DNA from: Anaerotignum sp.
Lineage (GTDB): Bacteria > Bacillota > Clostridia > Lachnospirales > Anaerotignaceae
NCBI GenBank assembly: GCA_020024265.1
Contig: JAHHTW010000009.1
Span: forward strand, 1 to 64,000
Direction: 5' to 3'
Length of the DNA stretch: 64,000 bases
Below are positions 53,674-62,822 of the stretch, one piece after another. A model generated the notes under the pieces. That model ran no database searches. It was not told the DNA's origin and saw nothing but the letters and a program-made list of their open reading frames with translations. Positions within the stretch are counted from its first letter, which is position 1. Each line of letters begins with the position of its first letter. The position numbers were made by a program, and so were the translations under genes.

Positions 53674-53835
53674 TCATTCTGAGTGATCGGTACGTTTTTG
53701 TTTGGTATCTTTGGTAGCAATATATTGCAGGAGGTCTAACAAATCCTGTATTTGTGAAGCATGTAATTCTTCTTCAATATGATTCAGCTCTGTTAAGGGC
53801 TGATATTTTTTCAATTCTTCTTGGAAATTCAGCAT
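53674..53835 (-). CDS. Small acidic protein, 53 residues, between folC and the TPR gene
   Basis: The short soluble product (start NFQEELKKYQPLTEL, then EEELHASQIQDLLDLLQYI) is helical with no membrane segment. GGAGGAGGAT stands a few bases before the ATG at 53835, which lies 7 bases inside the end of folC, and the next gene starts 14 bases after its stop. The tight spacing and strong ribosome site support a real gene. No function is recognised. Confidence 0.75.
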   Translation of the reverse strand: MLNFQEELKKYQPLTELNHIEEELHASQIQDLLDLLQYIATKDTKQKRTDHSE

Positions 53836-55148
53836 AGGGCATCCTCCTCCTGTACACCATAGGACTGTATAAATGTTCTGAGTGCGCCAATCATATAAAG
53901 GGAACCGCAAGCCAAAATCATATCGCTCTGTTTTGTGATTTTGCATGCGTGCAGATATGCACGTGGAATTTCTTTTTCCAAATACATTGGTTTATGAAAT
54001 ATCGCAGCAGAAGCTTGCAAATGGGCGATATCCAGTCGTCTTTCGTTTTGTGGTTCTGTCAGTACCGCTTGGTGGATATATGGAAAAATTTCGGAGAGCA
54101 TCAAATCATATTCTTTGTCACCAAGTACACCCAAAATCAAAGTAATTTTTTTATCCTTTGCATAGAGCGGCAGGGAAAGTGCCAATTTGGCAATGCCGTC
54201 TGCATTATGTGCACCATCCAGTATTACAAGCGGATTTTGCCCCACGATTTCCATACGTCCTGGCCATTTTGCTTTGGCAAGCCCTTGACAGATGCGCTCC
54301 TTTGTCAAAGACAAACCGTTTTTTTGCAGTACTGCGCAAGCATTCAATACAGTGATGCAATTTTCAATTTGATAGCTTCCCAGCAGGGGAAGGTATAAAT
54401 TCTGATAGGAAAACCATTCGCTTTCTACAGAAAAAATGGTACCCTCAGCATCTTGTTTGTGTATGACAATGCTTCTATCAGATGCACACCATAATGGAGC
54501 ATGATTGGCTTTTGCTGTGTTCTTAGCAATATTATATACGCTTTCTTCCTGCGCATACAATACTACGGGACAATTTTTCTTGATAATTCCACATTTTTCT
54601 TTTGCAATCTCCATCAATGTATTGCCCAAAAAGTCGGTATGATCCATACTGATCGACATAATCAGACTCAAAAGCGGCTGCTTGATGACATTGGTTGCAT
54701 CGTAACGCCCGCCAAGGCCTACCTCTAAAATGAGAATGTCTACATTTTGATTGGCAAAGTAGTGAAATGCAGCGGCTGTCAATATTTCAAACAATGTAGG
54801 GACATCCTCCCCATCCTGTTGCATTTCCAGACATTTTTCACGCATATATGCGATTTCAGCAGCAAATGCATCCTCTGTTATGGGAATGCCGTCAATCATA
54901 AATCGCTCTACATATCGCTCCAGATGTGGTGAAGTATATACAGCAGTGCGATAGCCGTTTTGCTGCAAAATGGCAGAGAGCATCGCACAAGCAGAGCCCT
55001 TGCCATTGGTTCCTGCAATATGGATACAGCGCAGCTTATCCTGTGGATTTCCGATACGTTCCAAAAGTGCAAGAATACGGGATAGCCCTGGTACAGAAGC
55101 AAATCCGATTTCGTTTTCCAAATATACAACAGCAGAATGATAATTCAT
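53829..55148 (-). CDS. folC: Bifunctional folylpolyglutamate synthase/dihydrofolate synthase
   Basis: The 439-residue Mur-ligase-type enzyme adds glutamates to folates. The ATP loop is in IHIAGTNGKGSACAML. TSPHLERYVERFMI, LEVGLGGRYDATNV and SMDHTDFLGNTLMEIAKEKCGI follow, then WPGRMEIVG and ILDGAHNADG. GAGGTGAAA is the ribosome site. It opens a three-gene minus-strand operon and is divergent from mltG. Confidence 0.96.
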   Translation of the reverse strand: MNYHSAVVYLENEIGFASVPGLSRILALLERIGNPQDKLRCIHIAGTNGKGSACAMLSAILQQNGYRTAVYTSPHLERYVERFMIDGIPITEDAFAAEIAYMREKCLEMQQDGEDVPTLFEILTAAAFHYFANQNVDILILEVGLGGRYDATNVIKQPLLSLIMSISMDHTDFLGNTLMEIAKEKCGIIKKNCPVVLYAQEESVYNIAKNTAKANHAPLWCASDRSIVIHKQDAEGTIFSVESEWFSYQNLYLPLLGSYQIENCITVLNACAVLQKNGLSLTKERICQGLAKAKWPGRMEIVGQNPLVILDGAHNADGIAKLALSLPLYAKDKKITLILGVLGDKEYDLMLSEIFPYIHQAVLTEPQNERRLDIAHLQASAAIFHKPMYLEKEIPRAYLHACKITKQSDMILACGSLYMIGALRTFIQSYGVQEEDALC

Positions 55149-55253
55149 TGATGTTTCACCTCGTTTTCAATCTGCATTTCATTATAGCAGGTATTGTATT
55201 TTCTGCAAGTTTTTGAAGAATGTCAAAAAATAAGATAGAAAATGGTGAAAAGG

Positions 55254-55282
55254 TTGTATGAAAAGAAAGAAGAATGTATAAT
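55254..55282 (+). promoter_or_regulatory. Sigma-A-type promoter of the mltG operon
   Basis: TTGTAT (55254-55259) and TATAAT (55277-55282) are 17 bases apart, 33 bases before the mltG start. Confidence 0.75.
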
Positions 55283-55314
55283 AAATGCAATGTGAAGAAA
55301 AGGAGGATACCATC

Positions 55315-56727
55315 ATGGAAGATCAAAAACGTTCTGAAGAAGAGAAACGTCAAGAGTCAGAGAAATTCCTGCATAAGCAGATCGTGGACAGTGATTTTTC
55401 ACCTACATATTTTCCGAAAAGAGATCGGAGTAACACTGTGTATTACGGGCAGAGCAAAGATACAGAAAAAGCAAAGCATATATCTGTGCATAGGGAAGAT
55501 GCCGAAAAACAGGAGAAGGATACAGCGATGCACACGCATACATCGCAGATTGAAACAAAGCAGAGCCATACCGATCTTTCTGCCATGGAAAGACGGCGGA
55601 AGGATTTGAATACCATTCATCAGAAGCAGGAGGATATGTCAAAGCAGATGAAAATGCCAAAACCAAAAAAAACGAAACCAAAAAGAACAGGAATGAAAAA
55701 AAGTGTCAAGATACTATTATGCTTGATTGTGGTTCTTTTGCTTGGAGGTAGCAGTGCTGCTTTTATGAAAAACTTGTTTTCTTCTGATGTGGGAGAGGAG
55801 AACTATAGTGGCATCACTACAAAGATTACCATTCCTGCTGGTGCAGGTACAGCAGACATTGCGGATATTTTGAAAGAAAATGATTTGATTCACAGTACGT
55901 TTTTATTCCGTATGAGCAGTAAAATCAATGGGTATGATGGAACATATCAACAAGGTACTTATGATGTGGATACAGGTATGACGAATACACAGATTATGGC
56001 ATTGTTGCAAACCATGCCTGTACAGGATGAGAACAAGCTCACCATTCCCGAAGGTTTTACCATACAGCAAATAGCGGCACGTGTGGATGAGATGGGGATT
56101 TGTACAAAAGAGGAATTTATGACAGAGGTGCAAACAGGAACATTTCCATATGCATTTTTACAGGATATTCCGCAAAGAGAAATGCGACTGGAGGGGTATT
56201 TGTTCCCAGATACCTATTTTGTATCAGAAAATGCCACACCCCATGATTTGATTGTTATGATGCTGGATCGCTTTGAAGAAGTATACAAAAAGTATGAAAC
56301 AGATGTCAAAAATAGTGGGCATACGTTGGATGAGGTGCTGACAGTTGCCGCTATGGTAGAAAAAGAGATTACATTGGATGAAGAACGTGGTAAGGCTGCC
56401 GGTGTCATATACAACCGATTGAAAGAGGATATGTCCCTTGGTATTGATGCGACAGTATTGTATGCCGTAGGCAAGACGGGAGATACACTGACAGAAGAAG
56501 ACTTAAAGGTGGATTCTCCCTACAATACGAGAGTGAATAAGGGCTTGCCGCCAGGGCCAATCGCAAATCCAGGAGAGGCATCCTTCCGTGCGGCATTATA
56601 TCCGGAGGAACATCAATATTTGTATTATGTGATGGAAGCGGCAGGAAAACAAAATCATATTTTCTGTGAAACATATGATGATTTTTTGGCTGCAAAGGAA
56701 AAATATAAAAACAGCCTTTCGCAGTGA
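55315..56727 (+). CDS. mltG: Endolytic peptidoglycan transglycosylase MltG
   Basis: The 470-residue product has a charged N-terminal cytoplasmic tail of about 135 residues, longer than usual and rich in Lys/Glu/Gln. One transmembrane helix (about 138-157) and the YceG-like domain follow, with the catalytic Glu region EVLTVAAMVEKEITLDEERGKAAGVIYNRL, LGIDATVLYA and YNTRVNKGLPPGPIANPGE. It cleaves nascent glycan strands at the membrane. GGAGGATACCATC sets the ATG at 55315. The next two genes match the Bacillus yrrL-yrrM-yrrN order. Confidence 0.95.
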   Translation: MEDQKRSEEEKRQESEKFLHKQIVDSDFSPTYFPKRDRSNTVYYGQSKDTEKAKHISVHREDAEKQEKDTAMHTHTSQIETKQSHTDLSAMERRRKDLNTIHQKQEDMSKQMKMPKPKKTKPKRTGMKKSVKILLCLIVVLLLGGSSAAFMKNLFSSDVGEENYSGITTKITIPAGAGTADIADILKENDLIHSTFLFRMSSKINGYDGTYQQGTYDVDTGMTNTQIMALLQTMPVQDENKLTIPEGFTIQQIAARVDEMGICTKEEFMTEVQTGTFPYAFLQDIPQREMRLEGYLFPDTYFVSENATPHDLIVMMLDRFEEVYKKYETDVKNSGHTLDEVLTVAAMVEKEITLDEERGKAAGVIYNRLKEDMSLGIDATVLYAVGKTGDTLTEEDLKVDSPYNTRVNKGLPPGPIANPGEASFRAALYPEEHQYLYYVMEAAGKQNHIFCETYDDFLAAKEKYKNSLSQ

Positions 56728-56748
56728 TATAAAAGGAGAAAAAACAGT

Positions 56749-57438
56749 ATGAACTATGTAACAGATGAAACAATGAATTCGTATTTACGCAGCGTACAGC
56801 CGATGTACGATGGGGTATTGGGGGAAGTGCAAAAAGAGGCGCTTGCGGCAGAGGTTCCCATCATTCCGCTGGAAACGGCAAGATTGCTGTCTGTTCTTTT
56901 GACGATGCAAAAACCCCAAAATATATTGGAAATTGGCACAGCGGTTGGATTTTCTGCCGGGCTGATGTGTCGTTATCTTCCGGAGGATGGAAAGGTGACA
57001 ACGATTGACCGCTTTGAGGTGATGCTTCAGGATGCACGTGTGAATATCAAACGTATGGGATTGGAAAACAAAATTCAAATTTTGGAGGGCGATGCAGCCG
57101 ATATTCTACCAACACTGGAAGGACCTTATGATGTCATTTTTATGGATGCGGCAAAGGGACAGTATAGCGCCTTTTTGCCACATTGTTTGCGGCTATTGCC
57201 TGTAGGCGGTATATTGATTGTTGATGATGTGTTGCAGGGCGGAACGATTGCACAGACTCGCTTTAGCGTGCCTAGAAGGCAAAGAACCATTCATAAACGT
57301 CTGAGAAATTTCCTTTGGGATATTACCCATCATGATGCATTGGAAACATCCATCATCCCCATCGGAGATGGTTTGGCACTATGCTACAAAAAAAAGGAAA
57401 TTTCAAAGGAAGAAGGAGAAAAGAGGAATGAAGAATAA
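56749..57438 (+). CDS. trmR: SAM-dependent O-methyltransferase, TrmR-like (tRNA 5-methoxyuridine)
   Basis: The 229-residue class I methyltransferase has motif I ILEIGTAVGFSAGLM, the acidic IDRFEVMLQDARVNI and VIFMDAAKGQY. Bacillus YrrM/TrmR methylates 5-hydroxyuridine at the tRNA wobble position and lies between mltG and the TrhP peptidase-like hydroxylases. The same order here supports the assignment, though the sequence alone only shows the O-methyltransferase family. AAAGGAGAAAAAACAGT is the ribosome site. It overlaps trhP by 11 bases. Confidence 0.88.
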   Translation: MNYVTDETMNSYLRSVQPMYDGVLGEVQKEALAAEVPIIPLETARLLSVLLTMQKPQNILEIGTAVGFSAGLMCRYLPEDGKVTTIDRFEVMLQDARVNIKRMGLENKIQILEGDAADILPTLEGPYDVIFMDAAKGQYSAFLPHCLRLLPVGGILIVDDVLQGGTIAQTRFSVPRRQRTIHKRLRNFLWDITHHDALETSIIPIGDGLALCYKKKEISKEEGEKRNEE

Positions 57439-58675
57439 AATCAAACCAGAGCTTCTTGCACCGGCAGGGGACTTGGAAAAATTAAAGATTGCAATATTAT
57501 ATGGTGCAGATGCCGTATATATTGGCGGGGAGGCGTACAGTCTGCGTGCCAAAGCCAAAAACTTTACAAAAGAAACAATGGCGGAGGGGATTCGTTTTGC
57601 CCATGAGCATGGTGCAAAAGTATATGTGACTGCCAATATCTTTGCGCATAATGCGGACTTTGACGGCATGGCAGAGTATTTTCAGGAAATTCAGGAATTG
57701 GGTGCAGATGCGGTATTGATTTCTGATTTGGGAGTATTTGCGGTTGCAAGGGAAGCAGCGCCAGATTTGGAAATCCATGTATCTACACAGGCAAATAATA
57801 CAAACTACCAAAGTGCCAAAATGTGGTATCGTTTGGGTGCAAAACGTGTGGTGGTTGCAAGAGAGCTTTCTCTGCAAGAGATTCGTGAAATGAGAGAAAA
57901 AATTCCGGAAGATATGGAAATGGAAGCATTCATTCATGGTGCAATGTGTATCTCTTACTCCGGACGCTGTCTTTTGAGTAATTACCTCAGCGGACGAGAT
58001 GCAAACAAGGGTGCTTGCGCCCATCCCTGCCGCTGGAAATACCATTTGGTGGAAGAAACTCGTCCCGGAGAATACATGCCCATTGAAGAAAATGAAAGAG
58101 GAACCTATATCTATAATTCAAAGGATTTGTGCATGATTGACCATATTCCGGATTTGATTGATGCAGGTGTAGTCAGCCTGAAAATTGAAGGGCGTATGAA
58201 AACACCTTTTTATGTGGGGACAGTCATTAAGGCATATCGTCAGGCGATTGATGACTTTTTTACAGATCCTGCATTATATGAGGAACGGATTCCAAAGTAT
58301 TTTGACGAAATTTCAAAGGCAAGCCATAGAGAGTATACCACTGCATTTTATTACGGCAAACCGGATGGCAACCAGCAGATTTATACGAACAATTCTTATA
58401 TCCGCCCATACGACTTTATCGGAATGGTACAGCAGGATAGTGATGCAGAGCATATTGCTTGGGTAGAGCAGCGCAACAAATTTTCTGTGGGGGATGAAAT
58501 TGAGGTGTTTCCGGCAAAAGGCGATGCCTTTGTGATGCAGGTAACCGATATTTGGAATGCGTCGGAAGAAGCAGTGACCAGTGCGCCACATCCACAGGAA
58601 AAGCTGAGAGTGAAATTTACAAAACCGGTGTATCAGTATGATATGCTACGGAAATTTTCGGAAGAAAAAAAATAA
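57428..58675 (+). CDS. trhP: Peptidase U32-family protein, TrhP-like (tRNA 5-hydroxyuridine formation)
   Basis: The 415-residue product opens PELLAPAGDLEKLKIAILYGADAVYIGG and has the U32 signature AFIHGAMCISYSGRCLLSNYL with conserved cysteines (also GACAHPCRW). U32 proteins of this type make the 5-hydroxyuridine that TrmR methylates and are not true proteases in known cases. Bacillus has two, TrhP1 and TrhP2; only one is here, so it may act alone. The ATG at 57428 lies inside the end of trmR behind AAGGAGAAAAGAGG. Confidence 0.88.
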   Translation: MKNKIKPELLAPAGDLEKLKIAILYGADAVYIGGEAYSLRAKAKNFTKETMAEGIRFAHEHGAKVYVTANIFAHNADFDGMAEYFQEIQELGADAVLISDLGVFAVAREAAPDLEIHVSTQANNTNYQSAKMWYRLGAKRVVVARELSLQEIREMREKIPEDMEMEAFIHGAMCISYSGRCLLSNYLSGRDANKGACAHPCRWKYHLVEETRPGEYMPIEENERGTYIYNSKDLCMIDHIPDLIDAGVVSLKIEGRMKTPFYVGTVIKAYRQAIDDFFTDPALYEERIPKYFDEISKASHREYTTAFYYGKPDGNQQIYTNNSYIRPYDFIGMVQQDSDAEHIAWVEQRNKFSVGDEIEVFPAKGDAFVMQVTDIWNASEEAVTSAPHPQEKLRVKFTKPVYQYDMLRKFSEEKK

Positions 58676-58679
58676 GCTC

Positions 58680-58708
58680 TTGATTTTCGTTCCATTTCCA
58701 TTTATGCT
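58680..58708 (+). promoter_or_regulatory. Possible promoter of the MarR gene
   Basis: TTGATT (58680-58685) and TATGCT (58703-58708) are 17 bases apart, 42 bases before the chosen start. Both boxes are imperfect. Confidence 0.4.
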
Positions 58709-58750
58709 ATATAAAGTAGAATGTTCAAGAATGAAGAAAAGGATTTGAGT

Positions 58751-59173
58751 ATGGAATTAACACAATGTATTAACTATCTTTTAACAACTGCACAACATTC
58801 AGTATTTCAATATTTGAATAGTAAGCTGGCTGCATACGATGTGACGCCATCTCAGTATGGTGTACTCAGTTGTTTGTGGCAAAGAGAATTTGCAACACCA
58901 AAACAGATTTCCGAAATTCTTTGTTTGGAAACATCAACCATTTCCGGCGTGTTGGATCGCATGCAGAAAAAAGGACTCATTGACCGTGTCATCAATCGAG
59001 AGGATCGCAGAGAGGTGCGTGTGGTGCCGACAGAAAAGGGAAAAGCGCTGCAAGAACCGATTTCTCAAATCATTGATGAAGTCAATTTGCAGGTATTGAA
59101 ATGTTTTTCAGACGATGAGGTGGCAACATTGAAAAACCAGTTGCGTATCATTGCAGAAGGAAAATATTTCTAA
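58751..59173 (+). CDS. MarR-family transcriptional regulator
   Basis: The 140-residue winged-helix protein has the MarR core VTPSQYGVLSCLW, PKQISEILCLETSTISGVLDRMQKKGLI and the wing RVINREDRREVRVVPTEKG. The ATG at 58751 has AAAGGA upstream; an in-frame ATG at 58721 is less well placed. Its targets cannot be inferred: neighbours are the trhP gene upstream and a convergent LUD gene. It ends in a strong bidirectional terminator. Confidence 0.9.
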   Translation: MELTQCINYLLTTAQHSVFQYLNSKLAAYDVTPSQYGVLSCLWQREFATPKQISEILCLETSTISGVLDRMQKKGLIDRVINREDRREVRVVPTEKGKALQEPISQIIDEVNLQVLKCFSDDEVATLKNQLRIIAEGKYF

Positions 59174-59187
59174 ATCTGGGTAATATG

Positions 59188-59232
59188 AAAATACCTCAAT
59201 CTATGATTGGTATCCATAGATTGAGGTATTTT
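59188..59232. terminator. Bidirectional terminator between the MarR and LUD genes
   Basis: AAAATACCTCAATCTATG pairs perfectly with CATAGATTGAGGTATTTT across a nine-base loop, between convergent genes. Confidence 0.9.
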
Positions 59233-59260
59233 GCTTTTCAAAAAGTATGAAAAACAGGTG

Positions 59261-59896
59261 TCAATAGCCGAATGTTTCACCAATCAGAAGGATTTTGATA
59301 CGACCAGCAGGATAACAGTTTCTTGTGATGACAATTTGATTGCAAATACAATCTAAAGACAAACAATTGTGGCAAGTGCCTTGGATTGCACAAGGAGTTT
59401 TGTTCATCAAGCGCACATTGTTGATGGGAGCAGAGGTAGAACGTACTCTTTTTATAGCTGTTTCTACATCCTGTGTGATTTTATTCATACTGCATAAAAC
59501 AATGACGTTTTTTGGACCATAGATGAAGGCTGCAACACGATTGCCAATGCCATCTATATTGACCAACACGCCATCTTCAGAGAGTGCATTGATGCTTGTG
59601 ATATAGTAATCGACCAGCAGACCTTGACGATTCAATTCAGCCAATTCTTCGGAATCAGTTGCCATATCTCGATCCACGATGGTGTAATCCTTTGTATACA
59701 ATGCTTTGATCAGTCCTATATCCCGAATCGTCATTGAGCCACCCCAAGATACAGAACTTTTTGCAGGAATCAAAGATAATGCTTTTTCGATTGCCTCTGC
59801 TGCTGTTGGAAAATAATAGGCTTCAAAATGTCGTCGTTCCAGATGTTCAATGAGTGTTTTACGCAACAATTCGTTTCTTTTTTCTACAGGTGTCAT
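59261..59896 (-). CDS. LUD-domain protein (LutC/YkgG-like)
   Basis: The 211-residue protein carries the lactate-utilisation domain: SVSWGGSMTIRDIGLIKAL, GNRVAAFIYGPKNVIVLCSMNKI and a C-terminal cysteine pair region (GTCHNCLSLDCIC). LutC normally works with LutA and LutB in lactate oxidation, but neither is adjacent. Stand-alone LUD proteins are common in clostridia and uncharacterised. AAGGAGTGACACCC before the ATG at 59896 sets the start. Confidence 0.87.
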   Translation of the reverse strand: MTPVEKRNELLRKTLIEHLERRHFEAYYFPTAAEAIEKALSLIPAKSSVSWGGSMTIRDIGLIKALYTKDYTIVDRDMATDSEELAELNRQGLLVDYYITSINALSEDGVLVNIDGIGNRVAAFIYGPKNVIVLCSMNKITQDVETAIKRVRSTSAPINNVRLMNKTPCAIQGTCHNCLSLDCICNQIVITRNCYPAGRIKILLIGETFGY

Positions 59897-60094
59897 GGGT
59901 GTCACTCCTTGTGTATTTTGTGATTTTCCTCTTTTGGTATACATATTTGGAAAAATTCTACGACACTAACAATTCGCAGATATAAAGATTTGATTTATCT
60001 TACATTTGATCCAATACCATATGGAGCTGTTTTGCAGAAGGAAATATTTTGATTTTCTGCATAGAAAAAAGAGCAGCATCTTTAGAATGAAAAA
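59897..60094. other. Gap upstream of the LUD gene
   Basis: About 200 AT-rich bases should hold the promoter of the minus-strand LUD gene; no convincing pair of boxes was found. Confidence 0.35.
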
Positions 60095-60138
60095 ATATCA
60101 CATTCTGAGCAGTCAAAAAGATTGTTGGAATGTGATAT
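60095..60138 (-). terminator. Terminator of the ctfA-ctfB-thl operon
   Basis: On the minus strand ATATCACATTC pairs with GAATGTGATAT across a 22-base loop, followed by TTTTTTC. Confidence 0.75.
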
Positions 60139-60199
60139 GTTTTCGTCTAATGTTTTTATGATAAAGGGGGAAAAATTTTTTTGTCTTGTTTGTGAAATA

Positions 60200-61375
60200 T
60201 TACATTTCAACAATTACAGTGGTACCCATACCGCCACCAATGCAAAGTGTGGCAAGACCGTTTTTGGCATTTCTTTTTTTCATTTCGTACAGCAGTGTGA
60301 CAAGAATTCTTGCACCGGAAGCGCCTACGGGATGTCCCAGTGCAATTGCACCACCATTTACATTGACTTTGTCCATGTCAAAACCAAGCTCCTTTGTTAC
60401 AACAATGCTCTGTGCAGCAAAAGCCTCGTTACATTCGATCAGATCCAGATCGTCAGCAGTCAAATTTGCTTTCTCCAGTGCTGCACGACAAGAATAAATG
60501 GGCCCAATACCCATAATACTGGGATCGACACCAGCCGAAGCATAAGATTTGATTTTCGCCATTGGTTGGATACCCAATGCCTCTGCTTTTTCCGCACTCA
60601 TCATAATCAAAATTGCAGCGCCATCGTTGATACCGGAAGCATTTCCGGCTGTTACGGTACCATCAGATTTGAAAGCTGTTTTCAGTTTTTGCAACTTTTC
60701 GATGGTCGTACCATGTTTTGGGTACTCGTCATCAGCAATGACAATTTCTTCTGTTTTCTTTTTGATTGTGACAGGTACGATTTCGTCTGCAAATCTGCCG
60801 GATTTTTGGGCAGCCTCAGCTTTTTGTTGGCTTTTGAATGCAAATTCATCCTGCATTTCTCTTGTAATACCAAATTGTGCCGCTACGTTTTCTGCGGTAA
60901 TACCCATATGATATTTGTGGAAAGCATCTGTCAGGGCATCTTTTACCATACTATCAGTGATTTTACCATCGTTCATTCTGTATCCGCCACGTGCCTTTTC
61001 CAGAACATAGGGCGCCTGTGTCATGTTTTCTGTACCACCACAAACGATAATATCAGCATCACCGCACATAATTGACTGAGTCGCCATAGCAACAGAACGC
61101 AGACCAGAACCACAAATCATGTTGATTGCCAGAGCGGGTTTTTCTACAGGAATCCCTGCGTTGACCGCTGCCTGACGTGCAACCCCCTGATACTGCCCTG
61201 CCTGTAAAACACAGCCTAACAATGTTTCATCTACCATATCAGGTGTAATGTTTGCTCTTTTCAGAGCCTCTTTGATGGCAATGCTACCCAATTCGGCAGC
61301 AGATACATCCGTAAAAGCACCTTGAAACGCGCCGATGGGTGTTCTAACTGCACTTGCAATAACTACTTCTCTCAT
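60200..61375 (-). CDS. thl: Acetyl-CoA C-acetyltransferase (thiolase)
   Basis: The 391-residue thiolase condenses two acetyl-CoA to acetoacetyl-CoA or runs in reverse. Catalytic residues are Cys88 (MICGSGL), His348 ([17 protein letters not shown]) and Cys378 (CIGGGMGTT). AAGGAGG precedes the ATG. It is the last gene of an operon after two CoA-transferase subunits. The 3-hydroxybutyryl-CoA dehydrogenase and crotonase genes of butyrate synthesis are absent from the window, so acetoacetate metabolism or a split butyrate pathway are both possible. Confidence 0.96.
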   Translation of the reverse strand: MREVVIASAVRTPIGAFQGAFTDVSAAELGSIAIKEALKRANITPDMVDETLLGCVLQAGQYQGVARQAAVNAGIPVEKPALAINMICGSGLRSVAMATQSIMCGDADIIVCGGTENMTQAPYVLEKARGGYRMNDGKITDSMVKDALTDAFHKYHMGITAENVAAQFGITREMQDEFAFKSQQKAEAAQKSGRFADEIVPVTIKKKTEEIVIADDEYPKHGTTIEKLQKLKTAFKSDGTVTAGNASGINDGAAILIMMSAEKAEALGIQPMAKIKSYASAGVDPSIMGIGPIYSCRAALEKANLTADDLDLIECNEAFAAQSIVVTKELGFDMDKVNVNGGAIALGHPVGASGARILVTLLYEMKKRNAKNGLATLCIGGGMGTTVIVEM

Positions 61376-61432
61376 GATTCCATTTCCTCCTTATAAGTAT
61401 ATCAAAATACATGCATTGCATCCTATCATGCT

Positions 61433-62077
61433 TTAGAATACACCAACATGGTCGGCAACTCTTACTTTTGCAGCAGTCAAAGAAAGAACTTCTTCTACAG
61501 AGCTGTCTTTGTGTACTTCTGTCAATACCAGACGGCCTTCTTCTACTTCAAATACAGCCAATTCTGTGACAATCAGTGTGACAACGCCTTTACCCGTCAG
61601 GGGCAGATTGCAATTTTCCAGAATTTTTGGCTCGCCTTTTGTAGTATGTGTCATAGCCACAATTACTTTTTTTGCGCCGCTTACCAAGTCCATAGCGCCA
61701 CCCATACCGGGTACCATTTTGCCAGGCACCATGTAGTTTGCCAGATTGCCGTATTGGTCTACCTGCAAACCACCGAGTACAGTGATATCTACATGACCAC
61801 CTCTTACAATGCCAAAGGACATTGCGCTGTCAAAAAATACAGCGCCGGGCTTGATGGTTACAGGCTGACCACCAGCATTGACAATTACAGGATTGATTTC
61901 CTCTTTGTTTGCAGAACGCTCTAAGCCAAGGAAGCCGTTTTCAGAATGTAATGTTACATCAATATCAGCGGGAATGTAGCTTGCTACCATAGTGGGCAGA
62001 CCAATACCAAGATTGACAACATCCCCATCTTTGATTTCTTTTGCAATACGACTTGCAATGATTTCTTTCGCATGCAT
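61433..62077 (-). CDS. ctfB: CoA transferase subunit B (AtoA/CtfB-like)
   Basis: The 214-residue subunit of a family I CoA-transferase has the catalytic glutamate Glu46 in HSENGFLG, which forms the glutamyl-CoA intermediate. GIGLPTMVASYIP, GGHVDITVLGGLQVD and MGGAMDLVSGAKKVIVAM follow. It transfers CoA between short-chain acids such as acetoacetate, butyrate and acetate. It starts 2 bases after the subunit A stop and shares its transcript. Substrate preference cannot be read from sequence. Confidence 0.93.
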   Translation of the reverse strand: MHAKEIIASRIAKEIKDGDVVNLGIGLPTMVASYIPADIDVTLHSENGFLGLERSANKEEINPVIVNAGGQPVTIKPGAVFFDSAMSFGIVRGGHVDITVLGGLQVDQYGNLANYMVPGKMVPGMGGAMDLVSGAKKVIVAMTHTTKGEPKILENCNLPLTGKGVVTLIVTELAVFEVEEGRLVLTEVHKDSSVEEVLSLTAAKVRVADHVGVF

Positions 62078-62079
62078 AG

Positions 62080-62730
62080 CTATGCTCCTTTCACAATATA
62101 ATCCACAACAATATGAGGGGTTACAATTTCGTTATGGTTCAATGTACCAACAGGTACGATTCTTTCCGCTTCTACGATTACAATATCTGCTGCCATAGCC
62201 ATCAGAGGATTGAAGTTTCTTGTAGCGCCATCATAAATCAAATTACCTTTTTCATCGCAAACGGATGCAAATATGATTGCTACATCTGCATGTAGTGCTG
62301 TTTCCAGAAGATATTCTGTGCCGTCAATATGCAAAACAGGCTTATCCTTCTGTATATCTGTGCCTATGCCTGTTCTTGTTAATACAGCACCAAGACCAAC
62401 GCCACCGCAACGAATCCTCTCTGCCAAAGAACCTTGTGGTACCAGTTCGACAATCAGTTCTTGCTCCATCATTTGTTTCCCTGTTTCCGGATTGGTACCG
62501 ATGTGAGAAACAATGGCTTTCTTGAGCTGATGATTGACCACCAGTTTGCCTGTACCCTTGTCAGGGAAAGCAGTATCATTGCAAATCAATGTAATATCCT
62601 TGACGTTTTTTTGTATCAAAGCATCTATGATTTTTTCGGGAGTACCAACACCTAAGAAACCGCCACACATTACAGTCATACCATCATGGATGAGGTCGGC
62701 GGCAGCTTCAATAGAAATCAATTTATTCAT
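62080..62730 (-). CDS. ctfA: CoA transferase subunit A (AtoD/CtfA-like)
   Basis: This 216-residue subunit carries MTVMCGGFLGVGTPEKIIDAL and IRCGGVGLGAVLTRTGIGT, the glycine-rich CoA-binding pattern of the A subunit, and EYLLETALHADVAIIFASVCD. It pairs with the B subunit encoded directly downstream. GGAAAGGAC lies about 12 bases before the ATG. A promoter with good spacing precedes it. Confidence 0.93.
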   Translation of the reverse strand: MNKLISIEAAADLIHDGMTVMCGGFLGVGTPEKIIDALIQKNVKDITLICNDTAFPDKGTGKLVVNHQLKKAIVSHIGTNPETGKQMMEQELIVELVPQGSLAERIRCGGVGLGAVLTRTGIGTDIQKDKPVLHIDGTEYLLETALHADVAIIFASVCDEKGNLIYDGATRNFNPLMAMAADIVIVEAERIVPVGTLNHNEIVTPHIVVDYIVKGA

Positions 62731-62793
62731 ATGCGTTCCAGTCCTTTCCTGATATTGCTCAAACGATGTTTTATGTATTTTTGAATTAACGCT

Positions 62794-62822
62794 ATCATAT
62801 ATCTACAATGTGCTTTGTACAA
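62794..62822 (-). promoter_or_regulatory. Sigma-A-type promoter of ctfA-ctfB-thl
   Basis: On the minus strand TTGTAC (62822-62817) and TATGAT (62799-62794) are 17 bases apart, giving a leader of about 58 bases. Confidence 0.65.

Noticed and set aside
60122..61075. 317-codon plus-strand frame opposite thl
   Set aside because: It is antisense to thiolase and overlaps its terminator, and the translation has no protein-like pattern.
60200..62730. Calling a butyrate-synthesis cluster
   Set aside because: Only thiolase and CoA-transferase are present; hbd, crt, bcd and etfAB are absent from the window.
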